Source: Mytilus californianus | Taxonomy: Eukaryota; Mollusca; Bivalvia; Mytilida; Mytilidae | Length of the DNA: 64,000 nucleotides | Direction: 5' to 3' | Assembly: GCF_021869535.1 (NCBI RefSeq) | Contig: NW_026262738.1 | Location: 496,001 to 560,000 of the forward strand | Part shown: in pieces, positions 44,491 to 55,732 of the stretch | Layout of the letters: every line of letters starts with the position of its first letter | Numbering within the stretch: position 1 is the first letter of the stretch | Made by a program: the position numbers and the translations under genes | The notes under the pieces: generated by a model | The model's input: the letters and a program-made list of their open reading frames with translations, nothing else | The model's database searches: none | Told to the model about the DNA's origin: nothing

Positions 44491-45338
44491 ATACATATAT
44501 ACTTTATTCTCTAAAAACTAAATACAAGTTTACAGAGAAACATACAATATAAATACAGAAACAATAGCCGAGGTAAACAAATACAGTATGATATTCTAAA
44601 AGTACAAAATTATGATGGCATACATGTTTAGTAACATGTATAATGAAAGGTTAAACTCAATAGAAATAAAGAAAATGGAGATGGAGACGCCGACGCCACT
44701 ATCGACGACGAAATATAGGTTTGTTGCGTCTCGCTGCCGCTACATTGATGTCACAGGCTCGACACAAATCAAAAGACTTGAACTTTATTGTAAACAAATG
44801 AAACACTTCAAATCAACTCACACTAAAGTTACAGGGAAACGGGGGGAGAAGGGGCTCGGACTAAGCGACAAAGCATCAATACTATAAAATAAGAATTCTC
44901 CGAATTTTTTTTAGCGTAAATGATCATTTGAACTTATACGAATATCAATCTTTTATTTGTAATCAATTGAATTCCCTGATCTACCTCGCACTAATTGAAA
45001 AATAAACTTTTTGGAATATCTGTTTCACATGTGACGACGGACATGTTCCAGTGGTCGTAACCATAATACCGTCATCTTTTCCTTGAATGTAAACTACCAA
45101 ATAAAACCAAATCACTGGGTTTGTACTTTCTCGAATAACACGACGGGTGCCTTTCTGGAGCATTCGAGATCACCCCGATGGATTTATATTACCCAGTCAT
45201 ACCGATCTATTGAATCAGCCAAATGAAACTGTTTTGTATGCCACCGCAACTGAAAGTTGGGGGGCATATTGTTTTACCCCTGTCCGTCCGTCCGTCCGTC
45301 CGACTGTCCGTCCCATTATGGGTATATAGTTATTCCGC

Positions 45339-45690
45339 ATAACTCCTCCTACAGTTTGAATCCTAGGAAGTCTTCTCTTTACTGTCTGTTTGTACATATA
45401 TTAAAGGTGTGCATGTGGTCAGGGTTTAATGTTTATTAATATTTGCTCTTTTGGGAGATAGTTGAACTTTGTAATTTTTTGGGAAATTTACTTGCATAAG
45501 AAGAGCGTTTCCAGATAACTCCTCCTACAGTTTGAATGCTAGGAATTAAGTTTTTACTCTGCTGGCTGTTTGTACATATATTGAAGGTGTGCATGTGGTC
45601 AGGGTTTTTATTTTTATTATCTTTTGCTCTTATTGGGAGATAATTGAACTTTTTTTTTGTCATTTTTGGGGTATAAGCGGTTAAACGAGT
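45339..45690 (+). repeat. two tandem ~177-bp units
   Basis: ATAACTCCTCCTACAGTTTG recurs 177 bp apart, each followed by TGTACATATATT and GCATGTGGTCAGGG. Preceded by a (CCGT)n tract. Confidence 0.85.
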
Positions 45691-45924
45691 TGAGTGCGGG
45701 GGCATCACTTTGTCTAGTTTACATTTTTTTCTCGTGTTGTGCTGTTACACAACTGTAACAGTCCGATGTAAGGTTAGGATTTAGCGCTCACATACATGTT
45801 AAACTCCGCCACGTGCACTTTCTTTATGTACCTGCCCCAAGTCAGGAGCATGAAGTTCAATTGTTGTCGTTGTATAAATGTGTGTCATTTTTTTTGTAGA
45901 TTGTTTATTTATAAATAAGACCGT

Positions 45925-46095
45925 TTGTTTTTTCGTTTGAATTTTTTCACATGGTGCATGGTGGCCTTTTGTAGCTGACTAAACGATGTGTTGAAGGCTG
46001 TACGGTTGCCTATATATGATTTCTTACATCCACTGCATTTAAACTCTGGTGGATAGTTGTCTCATTGCCAAATCACACCACATCTAGCTTTATTT
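45925..46095 (+). repeat. short dispersed repeat (~190 bp), copy 4
   Basis: CGTTTGAATTTTTTCACATG ... CCTTTTGTAGCTGACTAAACG ... GTTGTCTCATTGCC, same family as 11675-11870. Confidence 0.72.
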
Positions 46096-46690
46096 CAACT
46101 TCTATGTTGCGTTTTGTATACTGTAACATTGTTTATCTTTTGTACGCATACCCCGGAGCCCTCTTTTCGGAAGCCCGAGAAAAAGTCCTTGTTCCGCGAT
46201 AGAAAATTTATTTACGAACCCATATAAGATAGCTCGAATTTCAACTCATAATCTTAATTAATCTAAATGAGACTTAAATTCGAATCTTACTCAAACTCTA
46301 CCTCAAAAAGTGACTCAAATTTAATGTTGTAACTATAACTCTACCTTTAAATGTGACTCAAACTCGAAGTCCAACTCGAAACTCAATGCTAACTAAAACT
46401 TTAATTCTAAAAGTGACTTGAATTCGAAATCGAAGACTAACTCAAAGTTTAACTCAAACAGTAACCCGAACTCTAATTCGATGGATGGCCACACTCATCC
46501 AATGCACATACAACATGGGAATCTATCTAAAAATAGAACAGGTTTTTCCGAATTGGTCACGTGATTTTACCTCATCAAGTAATGGGATAACCACATCAAA
46601 GAATGACAGGACCACATCAAATAATGAAACAAACACATCATGTAGTGTAAAATCGTCAAATTTTGAAACATCATTACGTAATGTTAAAAC

Positions 46691-47080
46691 ACCAGGCTGA
46701 AGCTAGCGAACAATAAGCCAACGAACAATAAGGCGATATATCTAAAAACCGAAAAAATGAATAAGACAGCAACGGCCGTTAAAGAAAAATATTTTAAAAG
46801 GCAGAAATTCCGTCTAAATATTGCAATTTCAACTCTATCATGAAATGGTATTTATCCCATCCATTTATAAAACTAGTCACATCTCTTTTAAGCTAATATT
46901 CAGTAACATAATAATTCTGTATCTGTCAACGGATTATTTGTAGTTGTAAGACCACCAATGCACCCACTTCAATTTAGAACGTATGTAAAAGTAGTCCTTC
47001 CCTTTAAAAACTTTTTAAACACCTTTGATGTCATTGTTTAATTGAACTAAGATACACATTTGCAGAAATGGGGGTTGGCC
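46691..47080 (+). repeat. unique outer part of left TIR of element W
   Basis: Matches the reverse complement of 54945-55332. Starts with two copies of (GC/AC)GAACAATAAG; the right end has three. Confidence 0.85.
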
Positions 47081-48245
47081 TATTCCATGGCTTCTAGAGA
47101 AAAATAATGAGGGGTGTCACGGGGTATCACTATATGGGTCTTGTAGGGGAGAAACAGGCGCATCTTTTGCGCAAGGTATCGAAGGGCGCTATGTTCAAAA
47201 ATCTGAAACTAGAGCTCAAAATTTGGAAAAAAAAGTTAAAAACAGGGGGGTTGGCCTATTCCATGGCTTCTAGAGAAAAATAATGAGGGGTGTCACGGGG
47301 TATGTTTATATAGGTCTTGTAGAGGAGAAACAGGCGCATCTTTTGCGCAAGGTATCGAAGGGCGCTATGTTCAAAAATCTGAAACTAGAGCTCAAAATTT
47401 GAAAAAAAAATTGGTAAAAACAGGGGGGTTGTCCTATACCATGGCTTCTAGAGAAAAATAATGAGGGGTGTAACGGGGTATGTTTATATAGGTCTTGTAG
47501 AGGAGAAACAGGCGCATCTTTTGCGCAAGGTAGCGAAGGGTGCTATGTTCAAAAATCTGAAACTAGGGCTCAAAATTTGGAAAAAAATTGGTAAAAACAG
47601 GGGGGTTGTCCTATTCCATGGCTTCTAGAGAAAAATAATGAGGGGTGTAACGGGGTATGTTTATATAGGTCTTGTAGAGGAGAAACAGGCGCATCTTTTG
47701 CGCAAGGTAGCGAAGGGTGCTATGTTCAAAAATCTGAAACTAGGGCTCAAAACTTTGAAAAAAAATTGGTAAAAACAGGGGGATTGGCCTATTCCATGGC
47801 TTCTAGAGAAAAATAATGAGGGGTGTCACGGGGTATGTTTATATAGGTCTTGTAGAGGAGAAACAGGCGCATCTTTTGCGCAAGGTATTGAAGGGCGCTA
47901 TGTTCAAAAATCTGAAACTAGAGCTCAAAATTTAAAAAAAAATGTTAAAAACAGGGGGATTGGCCTATTCCATGGCTTCTAGAGAAAAATAATGAAGGGT
48001 GTCACGGGGTATGTTTATATAGGTCTTGTAGAGGAGAAACAGGCGCATCTTTTGCGCAAGGTATCGAAGGGCGCTATGTTCAAAAATCTGAAACTAGAGC
48101 TCAAAATTTAAAAAAAAAAATTAAAAACAAGGGGGTTGGCCTATTACATTGTACATGCCTTCTACATGCCTTCTAGAGAAAAATAATGAGCGGTGTTACG
48201 GGGTATGATTATATAGGTCTTGTAGAGGAGAAACAGGCTCATCAT
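47070..48245 (+). repeat. ~177-bp array in left TIR of element W (7 units)
   Basis: CCATGGCTTCTAGAGAAAAA recurs at 176-178 bp spacing (47085, 47261, 47439, 47616, 47794, 47970) with a degenerate seventh unit near 48146. Each unit has GCGCATCTTTTGCGC, a small hairpin, and ends in an A-run and G-run. Confidence 0.95.
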
Positions 48246-49288
48246 TGAAGTAAATGACTGGATGTCCGAGGGTAGCACGTTTATCTGCATCGATAGGTAA
48301 TGTATCTGAAAATTAGGAGATGGAGGGGGTAGTGCAGATAGTGATAAGACTACAAGGATGTCTACATTAGACCTGGTTGACTAAGAAGCAGTTTTTTTCT
48401 CTTGCCCTTTTAAGACTGGTTAAAAGACTCGTTTAGATCACGACTAAACCTTGTTAGTAGTCATTGTAAGTTACTAGATTTGATGGTATGCTTTTCATCC
48501 TGGAACTTTATGTGAAGTGTTTCATGCTGCTTGGAATAGGCAATAATTAGACTAAGTATAACAAACGTCATTTTATGTAAAGCGTTTGCAAAAACTCCCT
48601 TAAGCGTTTGAAAGCGTTTTAGAAAACATCATCTAGTGTTTAATACCGTAGAAAAAATTAGCGTTTGATGATGACAAAGCCGTAGGGCTCAGACCAGCAT
48701 GAAAATTTGACCACCTTGAAGGCTAGGGCCGAACGGTGAATGTGTCTGGAAACTCTGGTTGTATTGTTGAAAGAGATCTTGACAAAATTGGATCGTGTTG
48801 CGCGAGAGTTTCAAGCAGTTTTGACAGAGAAAGAATAAATCAGCGTTGTTGAGTCCTACTCGGACGTAGAAGTCTTCGCACTATTTTGCTTACTCAGCAC
48901 CAATTGATCAAAAATCACCAAGATCTTACTGTTTGTTTCAATTCCCGATGGTCTGTTCGAAGACGAACAATGACAATGAGTGATGTGGGACATTTACCTA
49001 TATCGGATATCAGCTCGCTTATCTCATTTGTAAGAACCTCTTCCCCAGTGCGTTTTGCAGGAGTAGATAGATAGGTTGATGAAGATATTTCCCAAACTAT
49101 CGTAACATAAACAACTGATCGAATTCGAAAGAGTACATTTTTGAGCAGCGTCGGCTTATAATGGCTTACGGCAGTCTGAAGTGTAAGTAGAATACAAAAA
49201 CAAACAGCCGCATCCAATTTACAACTAGCAAGGGGCGACGACGGAGGGGTGGATCGAGGATATTCCACTTTATGAGTACAACCAGTGG
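48246..49288. other. interior of element W, unassigned
   Basis: No gene that I can support. AAGCGTTTG-type motifs near 48582-48625 faintly recall the 22-bp hairpin repeats of the Polinton at 17559. Confidence 0.4.
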
Positions 49289-50400
49289 ATGTTTCATGAA
49301 CAAACTAAAAAAACACGCCCCGATTGTTTATTGCACAACTTCACGGGGCCTGGTACTAAGCTGAAAAAACGATTACATACAGTAAGAACCCCAAACACCT
49401 TGGTCCATGAGTCGCTCAAGCTGTGTATCGTCATGATCTCTGCTTTTTGTACACTTCTTTGGTCCAACGGAAGGTGTGTATTCCTTATCAAATGTACCTA
49501 AATTCTTTGTGATTCGAACCTTGTCACCCACGTGGAACCAATCCGTGTAAATAAGCTGTCGATGCTCAACATAAGAATACAACAACTCGCAACTATGTGA
49601 GTGACAGGATCATGCATTGTTAACTTTGCACTATATAAAATCCAACAATGAGAAAGAAGATGGAACGCGACACTGTTGACACCTCATATTCACCAAAGTT
49701 CAATCGGTCTGGGCGACTCAATGGAAAAGTTCGTTGGACGGATAAAACATTTCGACGTAAATTCGAGAAACGATGCCTGAGCGCTGTTCGTTTAGGTGAA
49801 ACTTGGATTACAGTTCCATCTCACCAGAACAAAGAATTCACGTTTATTCTAAGCATCATCAATGTTTTCCTTGCCAAATACGACTGCTTAGTGCCACCCA
49901 AGACCATGAAGGTGTGACGATCAAGGTTGCTTTTTATACCGTATTTAAGTCAAGCATTTTCATAACACTATGGAAAAGGTTACCGAATTCCACAACAAAG
50001 AGGTCAAAGTGCTATGCCGAAAACACGACGTTGATCCCGCCAGAATGGAGGAAAGCCGATTTTTCTCGACCACTGGGACCACACCAAGATGGGAAGATGA
50101 TCAAATACTTTAAAGCAAAATCTACGCGCACATGCGCGATTGGTACTTAAGATGATATTGTTCACCAACAAAAACACCACCAAACAAAGATCGACTTAAG
50201 ACCTGCGGCCGCAAGTTATAAGAAATATGAAAGAAAATAAGGTGTACTATAACTTGTATGCAGACATCAACAGGGTCGGTTCCGCGTGTTTACCAATTCC
50301 CACGATTTCAACGATGAGGAAATACAGGGATCCCGAACTTCTGAATACCTCGTACCGCATCGATAAGGTAGCACTCGCACCAGCAAAGTAGAGAGGGATA
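49289..50400 (+). pseudogene. second Polinton remnant: PLA2 and integrase fragments
   Basis: On the plus strand, 49330-49370 reads LLHNFTGPGTKLKKRL, the glycine-rich start of the PLA2 module that is missing from the Polinton at 18296. After an inverted segment, 49650-49920 carries a degraded integrase start (GRLNGKVRWTD, FRRKFEKR, FILSIINVF, KYDCLVPPKTMK), followed by fragments resembling KMIKYFKAKSTRT (near 50095) and ASYKKYE (near 50210). Many stops and shifts. It differs clearly from the 18.3-19.5 kb copy, so it comes from another, older Polinton. Confidence 0.6.
49373..49585 (-). pseudogene. inverted integrase C-terminal fragment (Polinton)
   Basis: Minus-strand frame with DWFHVGDKVRITKNLGTFDK and EYTPS, matching the FHAGDKVRITKKKGTFEKGYTP segment of the Polinton integrase at about 19195-19260. 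It sits inverted between the PLA2 and integrase pieces, showing local rearrangement. Confidence 0.65.
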
Positions 50401-50826
50401 TGATTAATATAAGTTACAATAACTTGTTTCCAAATCCACTAAAATAACTACTAGTATGTTTAAACTAGCCTCTCTAGAAGGTCTATATTCTTGATGATTT
50501 CTCCAAGACTGTAAAGGTTATGAGAATGTAAAGGTTACTAGTAACCAATGGGTTTAACGGTTTTCTCTGATATAGCAGGGTTACTAGTATAAAACTATGC
50601 TGCATTTTATTGTACAAGAGGTGTCGACGTGAATCAATTAACGTGCGAGTTCTATTGAGAGCAGTCGCTTGCGGGTACACTATTGCCTGTAGGTTAAATC
50701 ATGATATGTATGGGTGTATCAGAGGGAGTAACATGACTAGCTTGAAAAACGGTAGTATTGACGGTTAAATTATGACTAGTTTATTGTGAGGATTGGATGT
50801 GTTTTTAATTTGACGGATTTTTTAGT
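50401..50826. other. interior of element W, no gene seen
   Basis: Nothing recognised. Confidence 0.5.
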
Positions 50827-51078
50827 CTAAACGAACATGTACTGATCTGTTTGCTGAATTTCTTCCACCACGTCTTCATCCGGGCAAGCTTCTACAATTT
50901 TATCATTAAGACCTTTCTGAATATCACTTTTCTGTGACACGGAATCTAAAATAGCTGTGACTTCCTCTATTTCTATATCGAAACTATTTCTGCAGTTATA
51001 TATGTCTTCAAAATTCTTCCAAAGTCTTGTAAGTGCTCGTTTGTATCCGGAACGAATGGCTTTCAGCTTTGTATCCAT
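50827..51078 (-). pseudogene. BEL/Pao-like gag N-terminal fragment
   Basis: An 83-codon frame from ATG 51078: MDTKLKAIRSGYKRALTRLW, a helical charged region, EEVTAILDSVSQKSDIQKGL and CPDEDVVEEIQQTDQYMF. The R-x-x-x-x-R-x-x-N/W ... L-x-x-K-x-x-x-I ... I-x-x-x-D-E-Y pattern is that of the gag start (DUF1759-type) of BEL/Pao retrotransposons. The rest of the element is absent. Moderate confidence from pattern only. Confidence 0.45.
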
Positions 51079-51589
51079 TTTCCCTTCTTAAAATAGAAAT
51101 AAAAGACTTTTTGACTATGTGATAGATGTACTAGTCATAGTAACATGTCAAAGTGACAAGACATTACATTAAGTGCGGCACATTGTAAACGTCATGTGTT
51201 TGGTATTAACGAGAGGTATGATTATGATGCAACGTATTACCCTCAATTTTTAAGGTTTCGATATCTACTCTAGTTTATTTTAACACATCTCACTCCTTCA
51301 ATCTATTGAATTTCTCTTTCTTGTTCTTCCTATTTCTTTGCATACCAAACATTCATCACCTTGTCCTCTGCCATTTTATTTTCGTGAAGTTAACTAATCA
51401 AATGGTTCTGTATGTTTGAGTTTGTGGTCACACTTGTCCAGCTTGTCCATTATTTTTTCTCATGTTCTTTGATTGCTGCATCATATTCTATCTTCATTCA
51501 TTCTATATCCGTTTAAATCTGGTCGCACTAGGTTTCATACGTGCTGTCTTTTACTTTTTTAATGACCCACCATTTCATTACAGCATCCG
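51079..51589. other. interior of element W, no gene seen
   Basis: AT-rich; could include the upstream region of the BEL/Pao-like fragment. Nothing further recognised. Confidence 0.4.
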
Positions 51590-52670
51590 AACTGGCCCTC
51601 GGAGCTTTCAGAATGGTGATATGGTTGTCGTTCATGTCCAGTATTTGAAGAAACTACCCATGATCATCCCTCTTTATCAATGGCCCTTTGTGTTGTTCCA
51701 TTCCCTGAAAAGTGCTATTCGGAGATGGGCGAGCGTTTCCGATGGATTTGGGCTCTTTCTGATGGGTCGTCCAAGTTCGTCCCAAAGATGTTCCATTGGC
51801 TATAATCTGGAGACATTGCTGGCCACGGCAACACACGAATGTGATTATTCTCCAAAAATCATTGAAATGTGTGCCACGTGACAACGGGCGTTATCCTGCT
51901 GAAACACGTGGTTAAAACGATGCCTTCCGAGAAACGGGAGAACGAGTGGAGCCAGAATTTTGTTCCTATACCTTTTAGCATTTAGGTTACCTTCAATAAT
52001 TGCCAGATCGGTGCGTTCCTGGTAGGTTATTCCGTCCCATACCATAATTCCGCCACCCTCAAACCGATCCGTTTCCTGTACGCACGCATCAGAAAATCAT
52101 GCATTGAACCCTGGCTTTGCCGTCGTTAAATGTCAAGTTGAATTTCGATTCATCGGTTAAAAGGACTTGTCTCCATGTTAGCCTATTCCATCGAATCCGT
52201 ACCCGAGTCCATGCAAGTCGCGACATCCTGTGACGCTGCGAAAGGATAGGCCCCTTCAACGGACGACGAGCTCTTAGACCAACTTGATGCAGTTGGTTAC
52301 AAACTGTTTGGGAATATAGCCTGTTGTTGTTTCTTCAATGAGTTTGACGTGCTGTTTATGACACGTTTACAAATCGATTCCGGAGATGAATAATGCGGAT
52401 GTGCCTGTCTTGACGTAACTTCGTTTCACGTTGCCTGCAACATCGGGAGCGATTATTTGTCGTGCCAGTATCCCTAAGACGAGTCTTAAGCCTTTCAATA
52501 GTCATTCTAGAGACATTGGGATGATTTGCAACCTGTATTAGAGTTAGTTTTGCTGCCAACATCCCAATAGCTCGTTCTCTCTCATTATGACATAGACGTG
52601 GAATTGATTTACGTGTAACTTTTTCAATTTTTTTAATGCGACCTTTTGTTAACAAAATAGTACTCGACAC
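51590..52670 (-). pseudogene. Tc1/mariner transposase, degraded
   Basis: From ATG-like start at 52670 the N-terminal frame carries a helix-turn-helix DNA-binding region: ERAIGMLAAKLTLIQVANH, NVSRMTIERLKTRLRDTG and HIRIIHLRNRF. After frame breaks come RRPLKGPILSQRHR, RQVLLTDESKFNL (first catalytic D), YQERTDLAIIEGNLNAKRY and HVFQQDNARCHVAH (second D). The C-terminal block around 51740-51850 (LPWPAMSPDYS) is too degraded to show the third acidic residue. The transposase would cut and paste its element at TA; I could not find matching TIRs. Confidence 0.85.
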
Positions 52671-52689
52671 ATTTAATGATCAAAAGGAC

Positions 52690-53453
52690 AACTCAATTCC
52701 AGCTCTATACAGGTAAATGTTTGAAAAAATGCTTATTTGTTTGAAATCAGAAAATGACGTAACGTCGTCTTCGAATTTTTAACAAAATAGTAAATGATAC
52801 ATAAATCATTCAGGTCACTAGTTGTAATCTTGAAAATATTATAAATTAATTTATGTAAATTCAAAACCAGGCTAACGTTTCTTTTTTTGCCTAGTATACA
52901 TTTATTTATATCAGACAATGCCCGCACGTGGACGAGGGTACTTATACCGTCTTTAAAGATGTGGCGCTTGGATTGTCATTGATAAAGTTAACTGGTCTGT
53001 TTGTAGTTTTACTATCATATCTTTTTAACAACGCAGTACTCTTTGCCGATTTTGTTTTATTCTGCTACAAAAACTCTGATATAAATAAACTGTTGATAGT
53101 AATACAAAGTAAACTGTCTATTAAGTCTGTAATAGTATATAGAACTTTAGGTTGTATACCAGATGGCCTTCGCACTAAAGTTCTTTCATCTTCATCGTTT
53201 TCTTTTTGAAATACCCTTGAAAAAAATTCAGCAAGTACTCAGCTTTCTCTTTATCAGTACTTACATTACACATTTTGCAATCTCTTTTATCATGTAATTC
53301 GGATGGGGGAATTTGGATTTTCATTTCGACTTCATATGACAAGAAATTCTTCTTTGCTGACTCTGATATGTCTTTTTCACGGTTTTCACGTTCTTGTCTG
53401 ACATTTGAGTTGGTTTTGTTCCTCACTAACTTTTAGTTTCTTTCGAAAATTAA
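52690..53453. other. interior of element W, unassigned
   Basis: No secure gene. A minus-strand frame near 53175-53426 has DKEKAEYLLNFFQGYF, weakly like the segment before the RT domain of non-LTR retrotransposons. Confidence 0.35.
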
Positions 53454-54945
53454 ACATAGCACCTCTCGAAGCCTTGCGCAAACTATGCGCCTGTGTGCCC
53501 TCTACAAAACCTATATAGACATACCCCGTGACACCACTCATTATTTTTCTCTAGAAGCCATGGAATAGGCCAACCCCCATGTTTTTAACATTTTTTTTCA
53601 AATTTTGAGCTCTAGTTTCAGATTTTTGAACATAGCGCCCTTCGATACCCAACGCAAAAGATGCGCCTGTTTCTCCTCTACAAGACCTATATAGTCATAC
53701 CCCGTGACACCCTTCATTATTTTTCTCTAAAAGCCATTGAATAGGCCAACCCCCATGTTTTTAACTTTTTTTTCTAAATTTTGACCCCTGAACATAGCGC
53801 CCTTCGCTACCTAGCGCAAAAGATGTGCCTGTTTCTCCTCTAGAAGACCTATATAAACATACCCCGTGACACCCTTCATTATTTTTCTCTAGAAGCCATG
53901 GAATAGGCCAATCCCCCTGTTTTTAACATTTTTTTTCAAATTTTGAGCTCTAGTTTCAGATTTTTGAACATAGCGCCCTTCGATACCCAACGCAAAAGAT
54001 GCGCCTGTTTCTCCTCTACAAGACCTATATAGTCATACCCCGTGACACCCTTCATTAGTTTTCTCTAAAAGCCATTGAATAGGCCAACCCCATGTTTTTA
54101 ACTTTTTGTTCCAAATTTTGACCCCTGAACATAGCGCCCTTCGCTACCTAGCGCAAAAGATGCGCCTGTTTCTCCTCTACAAGACCTATATAGTCATACC
54201 CCGTGACACCCTTCATTATTTTTCTCTAAAAGCCATTGAATAGGCCAACCCCAATGTTTTTAACTTTTTTTTCCAAATTTTGAGCCCTGAACATAGCACC
54301 CTTCGCTACCTAGCGCAAAAGATGCGCCTGTTTCTCCTCTAGAAGACCTATATAAACATACCCCGTGACACCCCTCATTATTTTTCTCTAGAAGCCATGG
54401 AATAGGCCAATCCCCCTGTTTTTAACAAATTTTTTTCAAATTATGAGCTCTAGTTTCAGATTTTTGAACATAGCGCCCTTCGATACCTTGCGCAAAAGAT
54501 GCGCCTGTTTCTCTTCTACAAGATCTATTTAGTCATACCCCGTGACACCCCTCATTATTTTTCTCTAGAAGCCATGGAATAGGCCAACCCCCCTGTTTTT
54601 AACTTTTTTTTCAAATTTTGAGCCCTAGTTTCAGATTTTTGAACATAGCGCCCTTCAATACCTTGCGCAAAAGATGCGCCTGTTTCTCTTCTACGAGACC
54701 TATATAGACATACCCCGTGACATTCCTCATTATTTTTCTCTAAAAGCCATGGAATAGGCCAACCCCCTGTTTTTAACTTTTTTTTCCAAATTTTGAGCCC
54801 TAGTTTCAGATTTTTGAACATAGCGCCTTTCGTTACCTTGCGCAAAAGATGCGCCTGTTTCTCCTCTACAAGACCTATATAAACATACCCCGTGACACCC
54901 CTCATTATTTTTCTCTAGAAGCCATGGAATAGGCCAACCCCCATT
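53454..54945 (-). repeat. ~177-bp array in right TIR of element W (9 units)
   Basis: Inverted relative to the left array. Nine units marked by CCAT(G/T)GAATAGGCC at about 53558, 53735, 53897, 54074, 54233, 54396, 54572, 54748 and 54923; several are shortened by ~15 bp. A 116-codon open frame across it at 54555-54905 is a repeat by-product. Confidence 0.95.
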
Positions 54946-55332
54946 TCTGCAAATGTGTATCTTAGTTCAATTAAACAATTACATCAAAGGTGCTATATTT
55001 TACAGGGAAGGACTACTTTTACATACGTTCTAAATTGAAGTTGGTGCATTGGTGGTCTTACACCTACAAATAATCCATTGACAGATGCAGAATTATTGTG
55101 TTACTGAATATTAGCTTGAAAGAGATGTGACTAGTTTTATCAATGGATGGGATAAATACCATTTCATGATAGAGTTGAAATTGCAATATTTGGACGGAAT
55201 TTCTGCCTTTTTATATATTTTTCATTTAACGGCCGTTGCTGTCTTATTCATTTTTTCGGTTTTTAGATATATCGCCTTATTGTTCGCTGGCTTATTGTTC
55301 GCTAGTTATTGTTCGCTAGCTTCAGCCTGGTT
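54945..55332 (-). repeat. unique outer part of right TIR of element W
   Basis: Reverse-complement partner of 46691-47080, with small indels. Ends GCTAGCTTCAGCCTGGTT. Confidence 0.85.
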
Positions 55333-55690
55333 GTTAAAACCATATAAAGAATAGGCAAATCATCATTACAAAATAACAAAACCACATCATGTAATGAAAC
55401 AACTACATAACATTAAGTCACATTCACATCAAGTAATGTTAAAACCACATTGACTAATGACACAACCACATTAAATAATGGTGAAACCACATCGAGTAAT
55501 GACAAAACCATATTGAGTTATGACAAAATTATATCAAGTCAATACGAAACCATATCGTGTAATAACGAAATATCATTAAGTAACGATAATTCCATATTGA
55601 GTTATATCAAAACATCATTACGTAATGTCAAAACCATATTAAGTAAAGACAAAATATCATCAAGTAATAATAAAACAACATAAAGTAATA
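55333..55690. repeat. 21-bp minisatellite in right TIR of element Y
   Basis: Inverted counterpart of 43350-43710. Units such as ACCATATTGAGTTATGACAAA repeat with 21-bp period; open as heptapeptides on the plus strand for 77 codons (55450-55683). Confidence 0.88.
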
Positions 55691-55732
55691 TCAGAGTTCC
55701 ACATAAGACAGCTGTGGCGTTCCATACTTATC

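Larger units (their letters stand above)
43951..46480. other. interior of element Y, non-coding
   Basis: No credible gene. Contains a CCGT microsatellite (45282-45303), two ~177-bp tandem copies of an ATAACTCCTCCTACAGTTTG sequence (about 45339-45690), two members of the short dispersed repeat, and at 46215-46480 a degenerate ACTCAAA-type short-period repeat. Confidence 0.6.
46691..55332. mobile_element. foldback-like element W with tandem-repeat TIRs, 8-bp TSD
   Basis: 8,642 bp flanked by GTTAAAAC (46683-46690 and 55333-55340). The homologous uninterrupted sequence at 43708-43715 has a single copy, an in-window empty site. Ends read (A)ACCAGGCTGAAGCTAGC inward from both sides. Each TIR is about 390 bp of unique sequence followed by an array of ~177-bp repeats (left 7 units, right 9). 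The interior (48246-53453) holds fragments of other elements and no transposase that I can assign to W. An 8-bp duplication is seen in hAT and some other superfamilies; the ends do not settle it. Confidence 0.87.
43322..55726. mobile_element. foldback-like inverted-repeat element Y, 6-bp TSD, with nested element W
   Basis: Outer ends TATGGAACGCCACAGCTG and its reverse complement at 55726, flanked by CTTATC (43316-43321 and 55727-55732). TIRs are ~0.6 kb: 43322-43950 on the left, and on the right 55726 back to 55341 continuing at 46682 back to about 46480, because element W interrupts the right TIR. They contain a 21-bp minisatellite. The interior (43951-46480) holds two short dispersed repeats and a duplicated ~177-bp sequence but no transposase. 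Net length without W is about 3.75 kb. Confidence 0.87.

Noticed and set aside
44612..44887. 91-codon plus-strand frame inside element Y
   Set aside because: No recognisable domain; not supported by a second copy; composition like surrounding non-coding DNA.
48915..49268. 117-codon minus-strand frame upstream of the second Polinton remnant
   Set aside because: No motif recognised and no matching gene in the better-preserved Polinton; probably chance.
54555..54905. 116-codon open frame on the minus strand
   Set aside because: It runs through two units of the 177-bp array and repeats its own sequence in two frames; a by-product of the satellite.
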